This document shows, piece after piece, positions 55,541 through 64,000 of a DNA stretch of 64,000 nucleotides. Position numbers and translations under genes: made by a program. The notes beneath the pieces are model-generated. The model saw only the letters and a list, made by a program, of their open reading frames with translations. It was not told the origin of the DNA and ran no database searches. Each line of letters starts with the position of its first letter. Positions within the stretch are counted from its first letter, which is position 1. The stretch is from Comamonas sp. 26 (GTDB taxonomy: Bacteria; Pseudomonadota; Gammaproteobacteria; Burkholderiales; Burkholderiaceae_C), in assembly GCF_002754475.1 (NCBI RefSeq), contig NZ_PEFL01000001.1, positions 2,108,001-2,172,000 of the forward strand, in the 5' to 3' direction.

Positions 55541-56223
55541 TACACGCGGCTTAATTTGTTCATCAAACTAATAGTAATCCTCCCGTAAATCCATCGCGCT
55601 GAGAGTTAGAGACTCTCACAGGAGAATCTCTACCATGAAGAAATCACGTTTCACCGACAGCCAGATCATTGATGCACTCAAGCGAGCAGAAGCCGGTCTG
55701 ACGGTCCCAGAGCTCTGCCGGCAACTCGGTGTTAGCTCAGCAACGTTCTACAAGTGGCAGGCCAAGTTGATTGGCATGGATCCCTCCCTCATGGCTCGCA
55801 TGAAAGAGCTGGAACAAGAGAACCAGCGGCTTCGCAAGATGTATGTCGAGGAAAAACTCAAGGCTGAGATCGTCTCGGAGGCTCTCGCAAAAAGTGATGA
55901 AACCATCTCGCCGACGCGAGATGGCTTTTCAAGCAGTGCCGCAGCACGGTTTGTCGATCAAGGCTACCTGCCAGGCGTTTCAGATCAGCCAAGCCTGCTA
56001 TCGCTACGTGGCTCGTCGCAACATTGAAGACGATGAGATCACCCAGTGGTTACTGCGCTTGACGGACAACAACCGCAATTGGGGCTTTGCTTTCTGCATC
56101 TGCGCAATGTTCGAGGCTTACCATGGAACCACAAACGTATTTACCGCGTGTACCGGGAGCTAGAACTGAACCTGCGTATCAAACCTCGCAAGCGGAGCGA
56201 TAGAATTCGGAGTGATTACCAGT
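55541..56223 (+). mobile_element. IS3-family element remnant (orfA and partial orfB)
   Basis: orfA starts at 55635 (KKSRFTDSQIIDALKRAEAG) with the helix-turn-helix LCRQLGVSSATFYKWQAKL and a leucine-zipper-like helix. At its end the A-run in GCAAAAAGTGATG is where IS3 elements shift frame; here it has five A, which puts orfA into an extended frame. orfB starts near 55897 (KPSRRREMAF) and is broken by a small deletion at NWGFAF. It continues in another frame (LCFLHLRNVRGLPWNHKRIY) to about 56,200 and lacks the catalytic DDE part. Confidence 0.82.
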
Positions 56224-56309
56224 GGACATCTGGCCAGATAACAGGTCAACGTCTGGTCTTTGCGGTAGCGGTCACAAGCTTGCCAAAGCTCAGCGGTTGC
56301 AACCAGCCT
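56224..56309. repeat. 86-base dispersed repeat, copy 1
   Basis: Its complement matches 61629-61715 over the whole length with about 85 percent identity (shared blocks include GACCAGACGTTGACC). Not part of a recognised gene. Confidence 0.75.
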
Positions 56310-56904
56310 GATGCGGTCCGCACATGGTAACCACTACTTCGCAGCGGTTACTGACCGTCAAGATCACAGCATGAAAGAGTGATCGTTGCTGCGTCGCAAT
56401 CAATGCTTCATATTCTCAGGAGTTGAGTTGGACTCTTCTCAAAACCAGAGGCGATCCTGAAGATGCTGCGTCAGCAGTGCAGTAATACGGAGTCGACAGC
56501 ATCCATATCGTGCACGGCATTGTGGAACACACGGCGCAGCTACGCTTTGCCCAGGTCGTGTGTGCGATAGCGGTGCCACTACATCGCTTGACGCATTTTG
56601 GCCAGTGGCATATTGGTAAATCATGAGCCACTATCGTTAGGTACTGCATGGTCTAACGTGCAATCCGGGTGGTGCGTCTGAAACTCGCGGATGACAGCAA
56701 GCCATCATGCCGACGACCGGGCAGATAGAGGCGCTCACTTTGATTTGACCTGTGTTGATTTCCACGCAAAACTAACACTGGTGGCTAATAGGTCCCTCTG
56801 AGGAAAATCAAGAGGTAAAGACTCCATTAACAGTTGGCTGGAATGCGTTGCAATGGAGGCTCTGATTGTTATCAAGCGGCAGTGACCGAGAGGCGTCTCT
56901 CGTG
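56310..56904. other. Intergenic, no gene seen
   Basis: A stretch of about 600 bases. A minus-strand open frame (56416-56649) is not recognised, and nothing else supports it. Confidence 0.4.
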
Positions 56905-57414
56905 TTAGTAGGCGCCCATATAGTCGCGCTTACCAATCTCAATACCGTTATGGCGCAAGATGGCATAGGCAGTGGTCACGTGGAAGAAGAACTGCGGTAG
57001 ACCATAGTGCAGAAGATATGCACCCGCGGTCAGCTTCTTTTCTTTAGGCGTTCCGGGTCGCAGTACGATCTCGCGACTTTCGCTGAGATCAAATTGCTCG
57101 ACCTTGAAGGATTCGAGATGGGCTAGAGCCTTCGCTAACAATGCTTGTAGGTCAGCGAAGCTGACCTCGGTGTCTGGCCAGGAGGGCACCTCAGCACCGG
57201 CCAGGCGTGAGGCAATGCCTTTGGAGAAATCTGAGGCGATCTGCACCTGTCGCGCTAGCGGAAACATGTCAGGAAATAGTCTTGCCTGCAGCAGCGCATT
57301 GGGCTCGATATTTTTTTGCATCGCGTGGTCTTCAGCCTTCTTGAGTACATCAGACAAGGCGTGCAACATCTGCTGCATGACGGGAACGGAGGCGTTGTAC
57401 AGCGGGCTGGTCAT
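56905..57414 (-). CDS. DUF1993 family protein
   Basis: A 169-residue protein with the DUF1993 pattern: MTSPLYNASVPVMQQML at the start, ARLFPDMFPLARQVQIASDF and FFFHVTTAYAILRHNG near the end. The fold resembles DinB-like helical bundles; function unknown. Single gene. Confidence 0.9.
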   Translation of the reverse strand: MTSPLYNASVPVMQQMLHALSDVLKKAEDHAMQKNIEPNALLQARLFPDMFPLARQVQIASDFSKGIASRLAGAEVPSWPDTEVSFADLQALLAKALAHLESFKVEQFDLSESREIVLRPGTPKEKKLTAGAYLLHYGLPQFFFHVTTAYAILRHNGIEIGKRDYMGAY

Positions 57415-57584
57415 AGTGAATTCTCTTTTCTAATTTGGCACGATGGCCGGGGCTGGCATGGCAGAGGCCATGCCGACCCTGGAAGACTAACAGCAATCAT
57501 GTGTGCAGCTTTTAGGCTGAACGACCTGACATGGGCTCCAAGATGTTCGTACGGCACGGACCAGCAAGTTGCCGAGTGACTCAC

Positions 57585-59424
57585 CTACGCTTTAGGAAAC
57601 GGAAGCTCGCGTGGTGTATGGCCGTTCAGCTTGGCGATGGCGTTGGCAAAAGCCGGTGCCAGCGGCGGCACACCTGGTTCCCCCATGCCGGTGGGAGCAT
57701 CGGCACTGGGCACGAGATGCACAGTGATCGCAGGCATGTCCGTCAATCGGGCTACGGTGTAATCATTGAAGTTGCCCTGCTCTACTAGGCCATCCTTGAA
57801 TGTGATCGCAGCGCCGGGCAAGCACATGCCAAGGCCCATCAAGGCTCCGCCTTGCACCTGAGCCTCCACGCTGCGCGGGTTGACCACCAAATTGCAGTGC
57901 ACGCCGGCGGTGAACGCATGCAACTTGGGAGCGCCCTCAGCCATCGATGCCTCCACCACATAGGCGACCACCGAATCGAAAGACTGATGCACGGCCACGC
58001 CCCAGGCCCTGCCTGCGGCCAGTTGCCGCTTTCCGTAGCCCGACTTTTCCATCGCCAGCAGCAACGCAGCCTTGTGGCGCAGATGTCGATCGCCAAACTG
58101 CTCTAGCCTATATGCGACAGGATCCAGTTTGACTGCACGGGCTATCTCGTCAATCAAGGTCTCCATCACATAGGCAGTGTGGGTAGATCCCACGCTACGC
58201 CACCAGAGCACCGGCGCATTGAGCTCGGGATGATGTACCGACAGCCGCATCGGCAGGTCATAGGGCTCCTTCATGCCTTCAACCGTGGTGGTATCCACGC
58301 CGTTCTTGAGCATGAAACTTTCAAACGCCGTGCCTTTGGCAAGCGACTGCCCCACGATCACATGATCCCAGGCGATCACCCTACCCTTCTCGTCAAAACC
58401 TATCTCGGCTCGATGCACATGCATTGGCCTGTAATAGCCCCCTTTTACATCGTCCTCGCGGCTCCAGATCATGCGCACTGGAGCGTCGATACCAGAGGCT
58501 CTTGCGGCCTTGGCAATCTCGCAGGCCTCAGCCACATAGCCGCTGCGCGGGTTGGCACGGCGTCCGAAGCCACCGCCCGCCATCTGCACATTCTGAGTTT
58601 CCACGCCAAGCACCCGTGCAGCCGTCGCAACTTCCCAACCCGGCGCCTGTGTACCCAGCCAGAGTTCAACCTTGGCATCCTTTCCTACACCTGTCACACG
58701 CACCGTGCAGTTCAGCGGCTCCATAGGAGTGTGGGCAAGATAGGGAAACACATATTCGGCACTAATCTTGTGAGAAGCAGCGTCTAGGGCCGAAACATCG
58801 GCATCAACTTTCGGCGCGCCTGGCCGCTTGGCAAGTTCACGATACTGAGCCAGTTGCTGTGCAGAATCGACTTTGCCAACGGCGCTGCTGTCCCATTCGA
58901 TTTTCAAGGCATCACGCCCCTGCTTGGCATGCCAATAGCCATCAGCCAGTACCGCAACCAGCTCGCCTCCCCAGACGCTGGGTACACGGAGTACCGCACG
59001 CACGCCCTTGACGGCCTTAGCTGCCGCAGCGTCCAGCGACTGAATCTTGCAGCCATACACCGGAGGATGCGCCACCACTGCGGTCAACATTACCGGCAGA
59101 TGCATGTCAATGCCGTAGGACTGTCTACCGCTGGACTTGGCACGCGCATCGAGCCGTCCCGTGGCGTGGCGTGGCGTGGCGTGGCGTGGCGTGGCCGATG
59201 ATGCGAAAGTCTTTGGCATCCTTGAGCACCACCTGCTGCGGAACAGGCATCTTCATGGCTTCATCGGCCAGTTCGCCATAGCCAAGCTTCTTGCCTCGCG
59301 GGCCGATCACCTGCCCGGCCTGGGTGCGTAAGGACTGAGGATCCATCCCCCAGCGCCTGGCAGCCGTGGCCAGCAGCATGGCCCGGGTGCGCGCCCCCAG
59401 CTCACGGTACTGGCCATACGAGTT
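57585..59424 (-). pseudogene. Molybdenum hydroxylase large subunit, 5'-truncated and frameshifted at a repeat
   Basis: A xanthine-dehydrogenase-family molybdopterin subunit close to isoquinoline 1-oxidoreductase beta. Family segments include TQAPGWEVATAARVLGV, GGGFGRRANP, WSREDDVKGGYYRPMHVH and the C-terminal GMGEPGVPPLAPAFANA. The sequence from 59424 inward (YRELGARTRAML, WGMDPQSLRTQAG, KDAKDFRIIGHAT) belongs to the same protein but is in another frame: the (GTGGC)7 repeat at 59161-59195 separates them. The first part of the gene is replaced by an integrase. The open frame after the repeat (57585-59219) has no proper start. Confidence 0.85.
59161..59195. repeat. Pentanucleotide repeat (GTGGC)7 inside the molybdenum hydroxylase gene
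   Basis: Seven perfect GTGGC copies on the plus strand. Counted on the coding strand, six CACGC units precede CACGG. The two flanking parts of the protein join in frame (IIGHATGRLDARAKSSG) only with 1, 4 or 7 units; six give the out-of-frame state. Repeat changes would switch the frame. Confidence 0.9.
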
Positions 59425-60275
59425 CTTGATGGCCGTGGACGCCAGCCCACGGAATCCGTGGCCGGTCATCTTTCCGCCGAACCCCATGCTCCCCAGCGCC
59501 ACAAGCATCGTTGCGCGGCTCATGGGCTTTGTTTGTCCTGCTCGGCCTGGGAAAACAAAGTTGCCACCGTAGGTGATGACCTTCAGTCTTTTGAAGGTCT
59601 CCACGGCCTGGCGGGACAGCGGCACGATGTGAGGGGTACTCATCTTCATGCGCTCGGCAGGGATGTTCCAGCGAGCGTTCACCAAATCCAATTCATCCCA
59701 CGTAGCCTCTATCAGCTCACTGGTGCGGACAAACGTCATAGCCAGCAGGCGCAGAGCAAGCCGGGTTGACTCTGTGCCGCCGTAGTACACGATTGCATGC
59801 ATCAGCGCTGGCACTTCCTTGGCGTCCACGCGGGCCACGTTCTTGGACTTGTGCGGTTTCAGTACGTCGCTGGTTTGCAGGTCGCTAACAGGGTTGCGCT
59901 CGGCCATGTCATGGGCCACGGCGTAGCGCATGATCTGGCTACAGCATTGCAGCATCTGGCGGGCAATGGTCGGGGCGCGGTCTTCGATCCTCTTCGCCAC
60001 GTCACGGAAAGCTGATGCCGGTATGTCAGACACGGGGCGCTTTCCAATGTGGGGTAACACGTTGCTTTTGATGCGGTCCCACATGATTTCCGCGCCCTTC
60101 GCCTTCCTTGTTGGTGCCTAGTGCTCATACCACTTCTCTGCTGCCCTGTGGAAGGTGACAAACGCCGTCTGCTCTTTCTTCTGCTGCCTGCGCTGCTCCA
60201 CCGGGTCAGCACCAGTCAATAGTAGCAAGCGAGCCTCCCAATGCTTAGCCCTGGCCTGCGCCAGCGAGACTTCGG
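59425..60275 (-). pseudogene. Tyrosine-recombinase integrase (P4-type) fragment
   Basis: Reads LAQARAKHWEARLLLLTGAD, FVTFHRAAEKWYEH, a TAG (60118-60120), then RIKSNVLPHIGKRPVSDIPA, RTSELIEATWDELDL (catalytic Arg), HIVPLS and HGFRGLASTAIK (His-x-x-Arg). The C-terminal catalytic Tyr is lost: at about 59424 the frame runs directly into molybdenum hydroxylase sequence. Truncated at both ends, with an internal stop, so it cannot recombine. Confidence 0.85.
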
Positions 60276-60389
60276 GTATCCGCGCTTTTCAGCCTCTTCC
60301 TTGATGATGCCTTCCATGGTCTTGTTCAGCCCCCCGGAAGACATCCCCTCGTAAAACTGGTGGGCGTTGATCAGTAGGATTTTTTTCAT
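60276..60389 (-). pseudogene. mdaB-like NADPH-quinone reductase, N-terminal fragment
   Basis: Starting at ATG 60389 the frame encodes KKILLINAHQFYEGMSSGG, then LNKTMEGIIKEEAEKRGY, the strongly conserved first 38 residues of MdaB-type NADPH:quinone reductases. It then changes to integrase sequence. The divergent LysR gene at 60490 is probably its former regulator, as in many genomes. Confidence 0.82.
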
Positions 60390-60489
60390 TTCTTTCGTCC
60401 TTGGTGAGGTGTTGCTGCAAGTCTAAAAACAAGCATCCAAAAGAAAAATGGGGTAATGCTGCATGCCTTGTTAAGTTAAGCTTCAAGAT

Positions 60490-61386
60490 ATGAAGCTGAA
60501 CCAATTGGACGGACTGATCGCCTTTTGGAAGGTCGCAGAGCACGGCGGGTTTACCTCTGCAGCTGCGGACCTGGCGGTTTCCCCGTCCGCGCTTAGCCAG
60601 GCCATCCGGCAATTGGAGGCGCGCTTGGGCGTGCGCCTGCTGAACCGGACCACTCGCAGCGTGAGCCTGACGGAAGCGGGGCTGGCCTATCTTGAGCGCA
60701 TAGGGCCAGCGCTCGGGGAGGTCATTGATGCGGGGGATGAGTTGAATGTGCTGCAGGGTCGACCCTCCGGAACATTGCGCCTGAATGCCGCGCGCGTTTC
60801 CATCGCGCTGGTGCTGCGTCCGCTGTTGGATGGTTTTCTGCGCGAGAACCCGCATGTGCAGCTCGAACTGACCAATGACGAGGGGTTTATCAACATCGTC
60901 GAGAAAGGCTTTGACGCCGGTATCCGTTTCGGCGAAAGCATTGACCGCGATATGGTCGCTATCCCTATAGGTGGGCCGGTCACTGTGGCTGTGGTCGCCT
61001 CGCCGGAGTATTTGCAGCGTGTGCCTGCGCCCCACCATCCAGATGACCTCGTGCACCACAACTGCATACGACTACGGTTTGCCGCCACGGGTGCGATCTA
61101 CAAGTGGGAATTCGAGTTGGATGGCCGTTTGGTGGATTACGAGATTGGTGGCAACCTGATCATCAGTGACACGACCTTCAGCCTGGATGCGGCGCTGGAG
61201 GGCATTGGATTGGCCTATACCTTCGTAGAGTTGGCGGAGCCCCACATTCAAGCTGGGCGCCTGCAGCGTGTGTTGACCGACTTTTCTCCGACATTCCCTG
61301 GCTTCTATTTGTACTACTCGAGCAGGCATGACCAGCCTTCGAAGCTGAAAGCATTGGTCGAATATGTGAGCCGGCACAAAGTGTAG
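60490..61386 (+). CDS. LysR-family regulator (formerly of mdaB)
   Basis: A 298-residue LysR protein with the DNA-binding domain MKLNQLDGLIAFWKVAEHGG, AVSPSALSQAIRQLEARLG and an intact effector domain. The 100-base divergent promoter region to the mdaB remnant is kept. It is apparently intact but may have lost its target. Confidence 0.9.
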   Translation: MKLNQLDGLIAFWKVAEHGGFTSAAADLAVSPSALSQAIRQLEARLGVRLLNRTTRSVSLTEAGLAYLERIGPALGEVIDAGDELNVLQGRPSGTLRLNAARVSIALVLRPLLDGFLRENPHVQLELTNDEGFINIVEKGFDAGIRFGESIDRDMVAIPIGGPVTVAVVASPEYLQRVPAPHHPDDLVHHNCIRLRFAATGAIYKWEFELDGRLVDYEIGGNLIISDTTFSLDAALEGIGLAYTFVELAEPHIQAGRLQRVLTDFSPTFPGFYLYYSSRHDQPSKLKALVEYVSRHKV

Positions 61387-61628
61387 AAGAAGCGTCATTC
61401 CCTCTTCGCAGTACGGTGTGCTAATCCGATATGGGCACAGATAGGCGTGAATTTGGTCTGCCGATGCTTATGAGGCCCAAACAGTCAAATTATGTGAACA
61501 AGGACATGGACTAACTTATAGCGGTCACTCGTTACAGTCAGAAACTGGCCCATAGCTGTCAGCCTTCAGGCCAGCCTGCAACGGCCGCTCCCGTTGCAAA
61601 GCCGAGTTGGTACTTGGTGGCCTGCTTT
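61387..61628. other. Intergenic, no gene seen
   Basis: No gene or repeat recognised between the LysR stop and the 87-base repeat. Confidence 0.4.
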
Positions 61629-61715
61629 AGGCTGGTTGCAGCCGCTGAGCGTTGGAAACGCTTGTGACCGCTGCCGCCAAGACCAGACGTTGACCCGCTA
61701 TCTGGTCAGACGTCC
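61629..61715. repeat. 87-base dispersed repeat, copy 2
   Basis: The inverted partner of 56224-56309. It starts AGGCTGGTTGCAGCCGCTG and ends near CGTCC. Not coding for a recognised protein. Confidence 0.75.
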
Positions 61716-61852
61716 GCTATGAGCCTCAAACCGGAAACTTGCTAGGTCGCAGTACCCAGACAACCTGAACGGCAGCTCTCGCAAGCTGCGAACAGGTGCT
61801 GACGACCCGTTGCGGCCATTTGAGCTTCGCCTTTCTATGACTGCTATGTAGC

Positions 61853-63535
61853 GAGGCTGTGTGATAACTCTCGGGGAACCTGCTTGAGTCAGACACAAAG
61901 CGCGACTTTGCCAGTTTGAGTAAACCAGACTTCGTCTGGGCTTCACTAAACTGGTCCTTTGTCCCGTTTGGGGCCGTTGATCGGGCCTGGAGCAAGCGCA
62001 AACGGCGCCTATGCACCCAACAACTGCATCGCTTGCCTTGTCCTCTCAAACCCCAGGATGTTGAGGACGCGTTTGAAGTTGTACGCCAACACGTTCAGGC
62101 TCATTTCAGTCGCCACATTCTGGATGCCTCGGGTTAGGAAGTGCGTCCAGCCCATCCAGTGCTTGAGCGTGCCGAAGACGTGTTCGACGGTGCTTTTTCG
62201 CACCGTCATGGCATTGGGCATCCGGTCCAGCCGTTGCTGAACCCTTTCCATGACTTCCTCGTGCTCCCAGCGTCTGATGCGCCGGTATTGGCCTGTCGTG
62301 CATTGAGCCTTCATCGAACAGTCAGGACAAGCACTTGACCAATAAATACTGATCTGCAACCCAGCCTCTTCGCGACTGAAGCGGCGGATTGCTCGTTGAC
62401 CTGCTGGACATTGATATTGGTCATCGGCAGGGATATAGACGAAGTCTGTTTTATCGAACCGGCCCTCGGCTCTGGCATTGGACGTCATGGGTTTGGGAAC
62501 AAGCACCGCAACTCCAGCGTCTTCACAAATCTTGAGACCTTGGCCGCTGTAGTAACCACGATCAGCGATGGCTTTCAATTTTCTCTTGCCCATTGCATTG
62601 CGGGCAGCCAAGGCCATTGGGCTGAGCTGTGCCCGGTCGCTGCCGTTGTTTGTGACCTTATGGGCGACGATGAGGTGGTGCTTGGTATCCACTGCCGCTT
62701 GCACGTTGTAGCCCACCATGGCCGTTCCTTTGGCGCTGTAGGTGGTCATGGCGCGTGCATCAGGATCTGTCTGGGAGATCTGCCGGTCAGGCACCGTCTC
62801 TAACTGCGCTTTGATCACTTGCAGATCTTGCAGGCGCTGACGCATCTTTTGAATCTTGCCGTGCAGTCGCTCGGTCTTGACCTGCATCTCCTCAGGCTGA
62901 GTCCGGTCTGCAGTCTCCAAGGCATCCAGATAACGCTGGATACTCTCTTCCAATTCCCTCTCACGACGCTCGATCTTGCCGGGCGTGTAGTTGCGCTCAC
63001 GGTTGTTGACGGCCTTGAACTTGCTGCCGTCGATGGCCACCACGGATTCGGTGAACAGCTTCAGATCTCGACACAGCATTACAAAGCGACGGCAGACATT
63101 GCGGATGCCTTTGCCGTTGTCTCGACGGAAGTCTGCAATGGTCTTGAAGTCGGGAGCGAGCCGGCCAGTCAGCCACATCAGTTCCACATTCCTCTGGCAT
63201 TCACGTTCCAGCCTACGACTGGACTGAATGCGGTTGAGGTAGCCGTAGAGATACAGCTTCAGGAGCACCGACGGGTGATACGAGGGCCTACCGGTTGATG
63301 CAGGCTGCAAGCCCTGGAACTCCAGAACCACCAGGTCCAGCTCGTTGATGAAGGCATCAACAATTCGAACCGTGTTGTCCTCTGCAATGAAGTCATCCAG
63401 GCACTCTGGCAGCAACGTGACTTGCTGCCGGTCTTGACCTTCGATGTATCTGGACATACTGACCTCGGTGTTCAATATGTCTGAGGACTCTACCGGCGCG
63501 GTCAAAGTTTTTCGAGCGGGTTTTCACACAGCCTC
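61853..63535 (-). mobile_element. IS1182-family insertion sequence, apparently complete
   Basis: The element has inverted ends GAGGCTGTGTG (61853-61863) and CACACAGCCTC (63525-63535), is flanked by TAGC on both sides (61849-61852 and 63536-63539), and encodes one full-length transposase. The 4-base duplication and intact gene suggest a recent insertion. Confidence 0.82.
62009..63457 (-). CDS. IS1182-family transposase
   Basis: A 482-residue transposase. Starts MSRYIEGQDRQQVTLLPECL; contains the DDE-type region (VVAIDGSKFKAVNN with the first Asp, AIADRGYYSG with the second, and the C-terminal STVEHVFGTLKHW with the Glu), plus a zinc-ribbon-like CPAGQ...CPDCSMKAQC. The ATG at 63457 fits the family; the upstream in-frame extension to 63505 lies near the IS end. 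Confidence 0.93.
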   Translation of the reverse strand: MSRYIEGQDRQQVTLLPECLDDFIAEDNTVRIVDAFINELDLVVLEFQGLQPASTGRPSYHPSVLLKLYLYGYLNRIQSSRRLERECQRNVELMWLTGRLAPDFKTIADFRRDNGKGIRNVCRRFVMLCRDLKLFTESVVAIDGSKFKAVNNRERNYTPGKIERRERELEESIQRYLDALETADRTQPEEMQVKTERLHGKIQKMRQRLQDLQVIKAQLETVPDRQISQTDPDARAMTTYSAKGTAMVGYNVQAAVDTKHHLIVAHKVTNNGSDRAQLSPMALAARNAMGKRKLKAIADRGYYSGQGLKICEDAGVAVLVPKPMTSNARAEGRFDKTDFVYIPADDQYQCPAGQRAIRRFSREEAGLQISIYWSSACPDCSMKAQCTTGQYRRIRRWEHEEVMERVQQRLDRMPNAMTVRKSTVEHVFGTLKHWMGWTHFLTRGIQNVATEMSLNVLAYNFKRVLNILGFERTRQAMQLLGA

Positions 63536-63539
63536 TAGC

Positions 63540-64000
63540 AATTTCTGGCAATTACATGCGGCCTTCCGGTTTGGTGTGCATTGCAGATGTCACGTCGTTC
63601 TGCGGCAAGTGGGTCACACTCCGTGGCCAGCACATTAGTTCATCTCACAATGCAACCGACTCCGAGCAGCAACTGGCTGATTGAGCGACGAATTGGCCAG
63701 TCCCGTGCCAAGTATCCTTGGGCAACAAACCTTTCATCGATGCGTACTCAACCACTACGCCCTGGCTTGAACAAGAACACCAACAAATCCTTCAGATCGA
63801 CTTCAACTTGGTGCGAGGCCATTTGACAGTGGCCTATGAAATGGAAATCGAGGCTGCAGCAGCGAAAAGATGCGACAACACATGCTCGGACCACTCTGGA
63901 ATGGCGACTGAGCGGCAGTCTCGGATCTATCCAATGCCCTGGATCAGCTATCGGATCCAATCCTCCGTGGCCTTCAACAGCCTCTAACAAAGCCATGTGG
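63540..64000. other. Window end, no gene recognised
   Basis: Several overlapping open frames on both strands (for example 63718-63987 and 63748-63996) show no recognisable protein. The region is likely IS-flanking or decayed sequence. Confidence 0.4.

Noticed and set aside
56416..56649. 77-residue minus-strand open frame
   Set aside because: No recognisable protein; lies between IS remnants.
59125..60084. A 319-residue intact integrase
   Set aside because: The last 95 residues are molybdenum hydroxylase sequence and the catalytic Tyr region is absent.
18999..60120. Reassigned TAA/TAG codons reading glutamine
   Set aside because: TAA and TAG also end many intact genes in the window, and the affected genes carry other damage.
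1..64000. CRISPR arrays, tRNA and rRNA genes
   Set aside because: No regularly spaced repeats, cloverleaf or rRNA-like sequence was seen on either strand.

Overview
The window reads as a chromosome segment of a high-GC betaproteobacterium of the family Comamonadaceae, most like Comamonas. This rests on the protein sequences recalled, on the housekeeping order (folD, M3 oligopeptidase, rpiA/pyrD), and on the small dispersed element ending in AGCTATCAAA that sits between many genes and that I associate with this family. No rRNA, tRNA or CRISPR array was seen.

Positions 1-14,400 are well preserved. They hold the end of a sensor kinase and its FixJ-type response regulator, folD, an oligopeptidase A-like protease, a DUF4124-glutaredoxin protein, divergent rpiA and pyrD, a yqjD/yqjE/yqjK-like membrane-stress trio, and a ttrB-ttrC-ttrA tetrathionate reductase operon. 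A perfect FNR/ANR box lies 119 bases before ttrB, and TtrB carries a Lys-Arg rather than Arg-Arg Tat signal.

Positions 14,400-24,650 are looser. There is an orphan membrane protein, two tandem 650-base non-coding palindromic repeats, two LysR regulators, a decayed small secreted protein gene, a YcxB-like protein, a lipoprotein, a choloylglycine-hydrolase-family enzyme, a DUF1232 protein and an MFS transporter.

Positions 24,650-64,000 are an accessory zone full of scars. Functional-looking modules are a TetR/FabF pair with two matching operators, a FAD monooxygenase with a divergent LysR regulator, a tautomerase, ornithine decarboxylase, a TetR-controlled redox cluster (old yellow enzyme, SDR, hydrolase, MDR), an arsRBCH operon, a heavy-metal RND efflux operon, cytochrome b561, a diguanylate cyclase, a DUF1993 protein and a LysR regulator. 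Between them lie gene fragments (threonine aldolase, AraC, MFS, two hydrolases, DUF4010, GNAT, integrase, mdaB, molybdenum hydroxylase) and pieces of IS5, IS3 and possibly IS481 elements. One apparently intact IS1182-family copy has a 4-base target duplication.

Notable points are: 37-base perfect inverted IS ends bracketing the ornithine decarboxylase gene; a seven-copy pentanucleotide repeat that sets the reading frame of a molybdenum hydroxylase gene and is currently out of frame; an old-yellow-enzyme/hydrolase chimera; one-base losses in G-runs that split an RND pump and a hydrolase; and several in-frame stops at positions where glutamine is expected.
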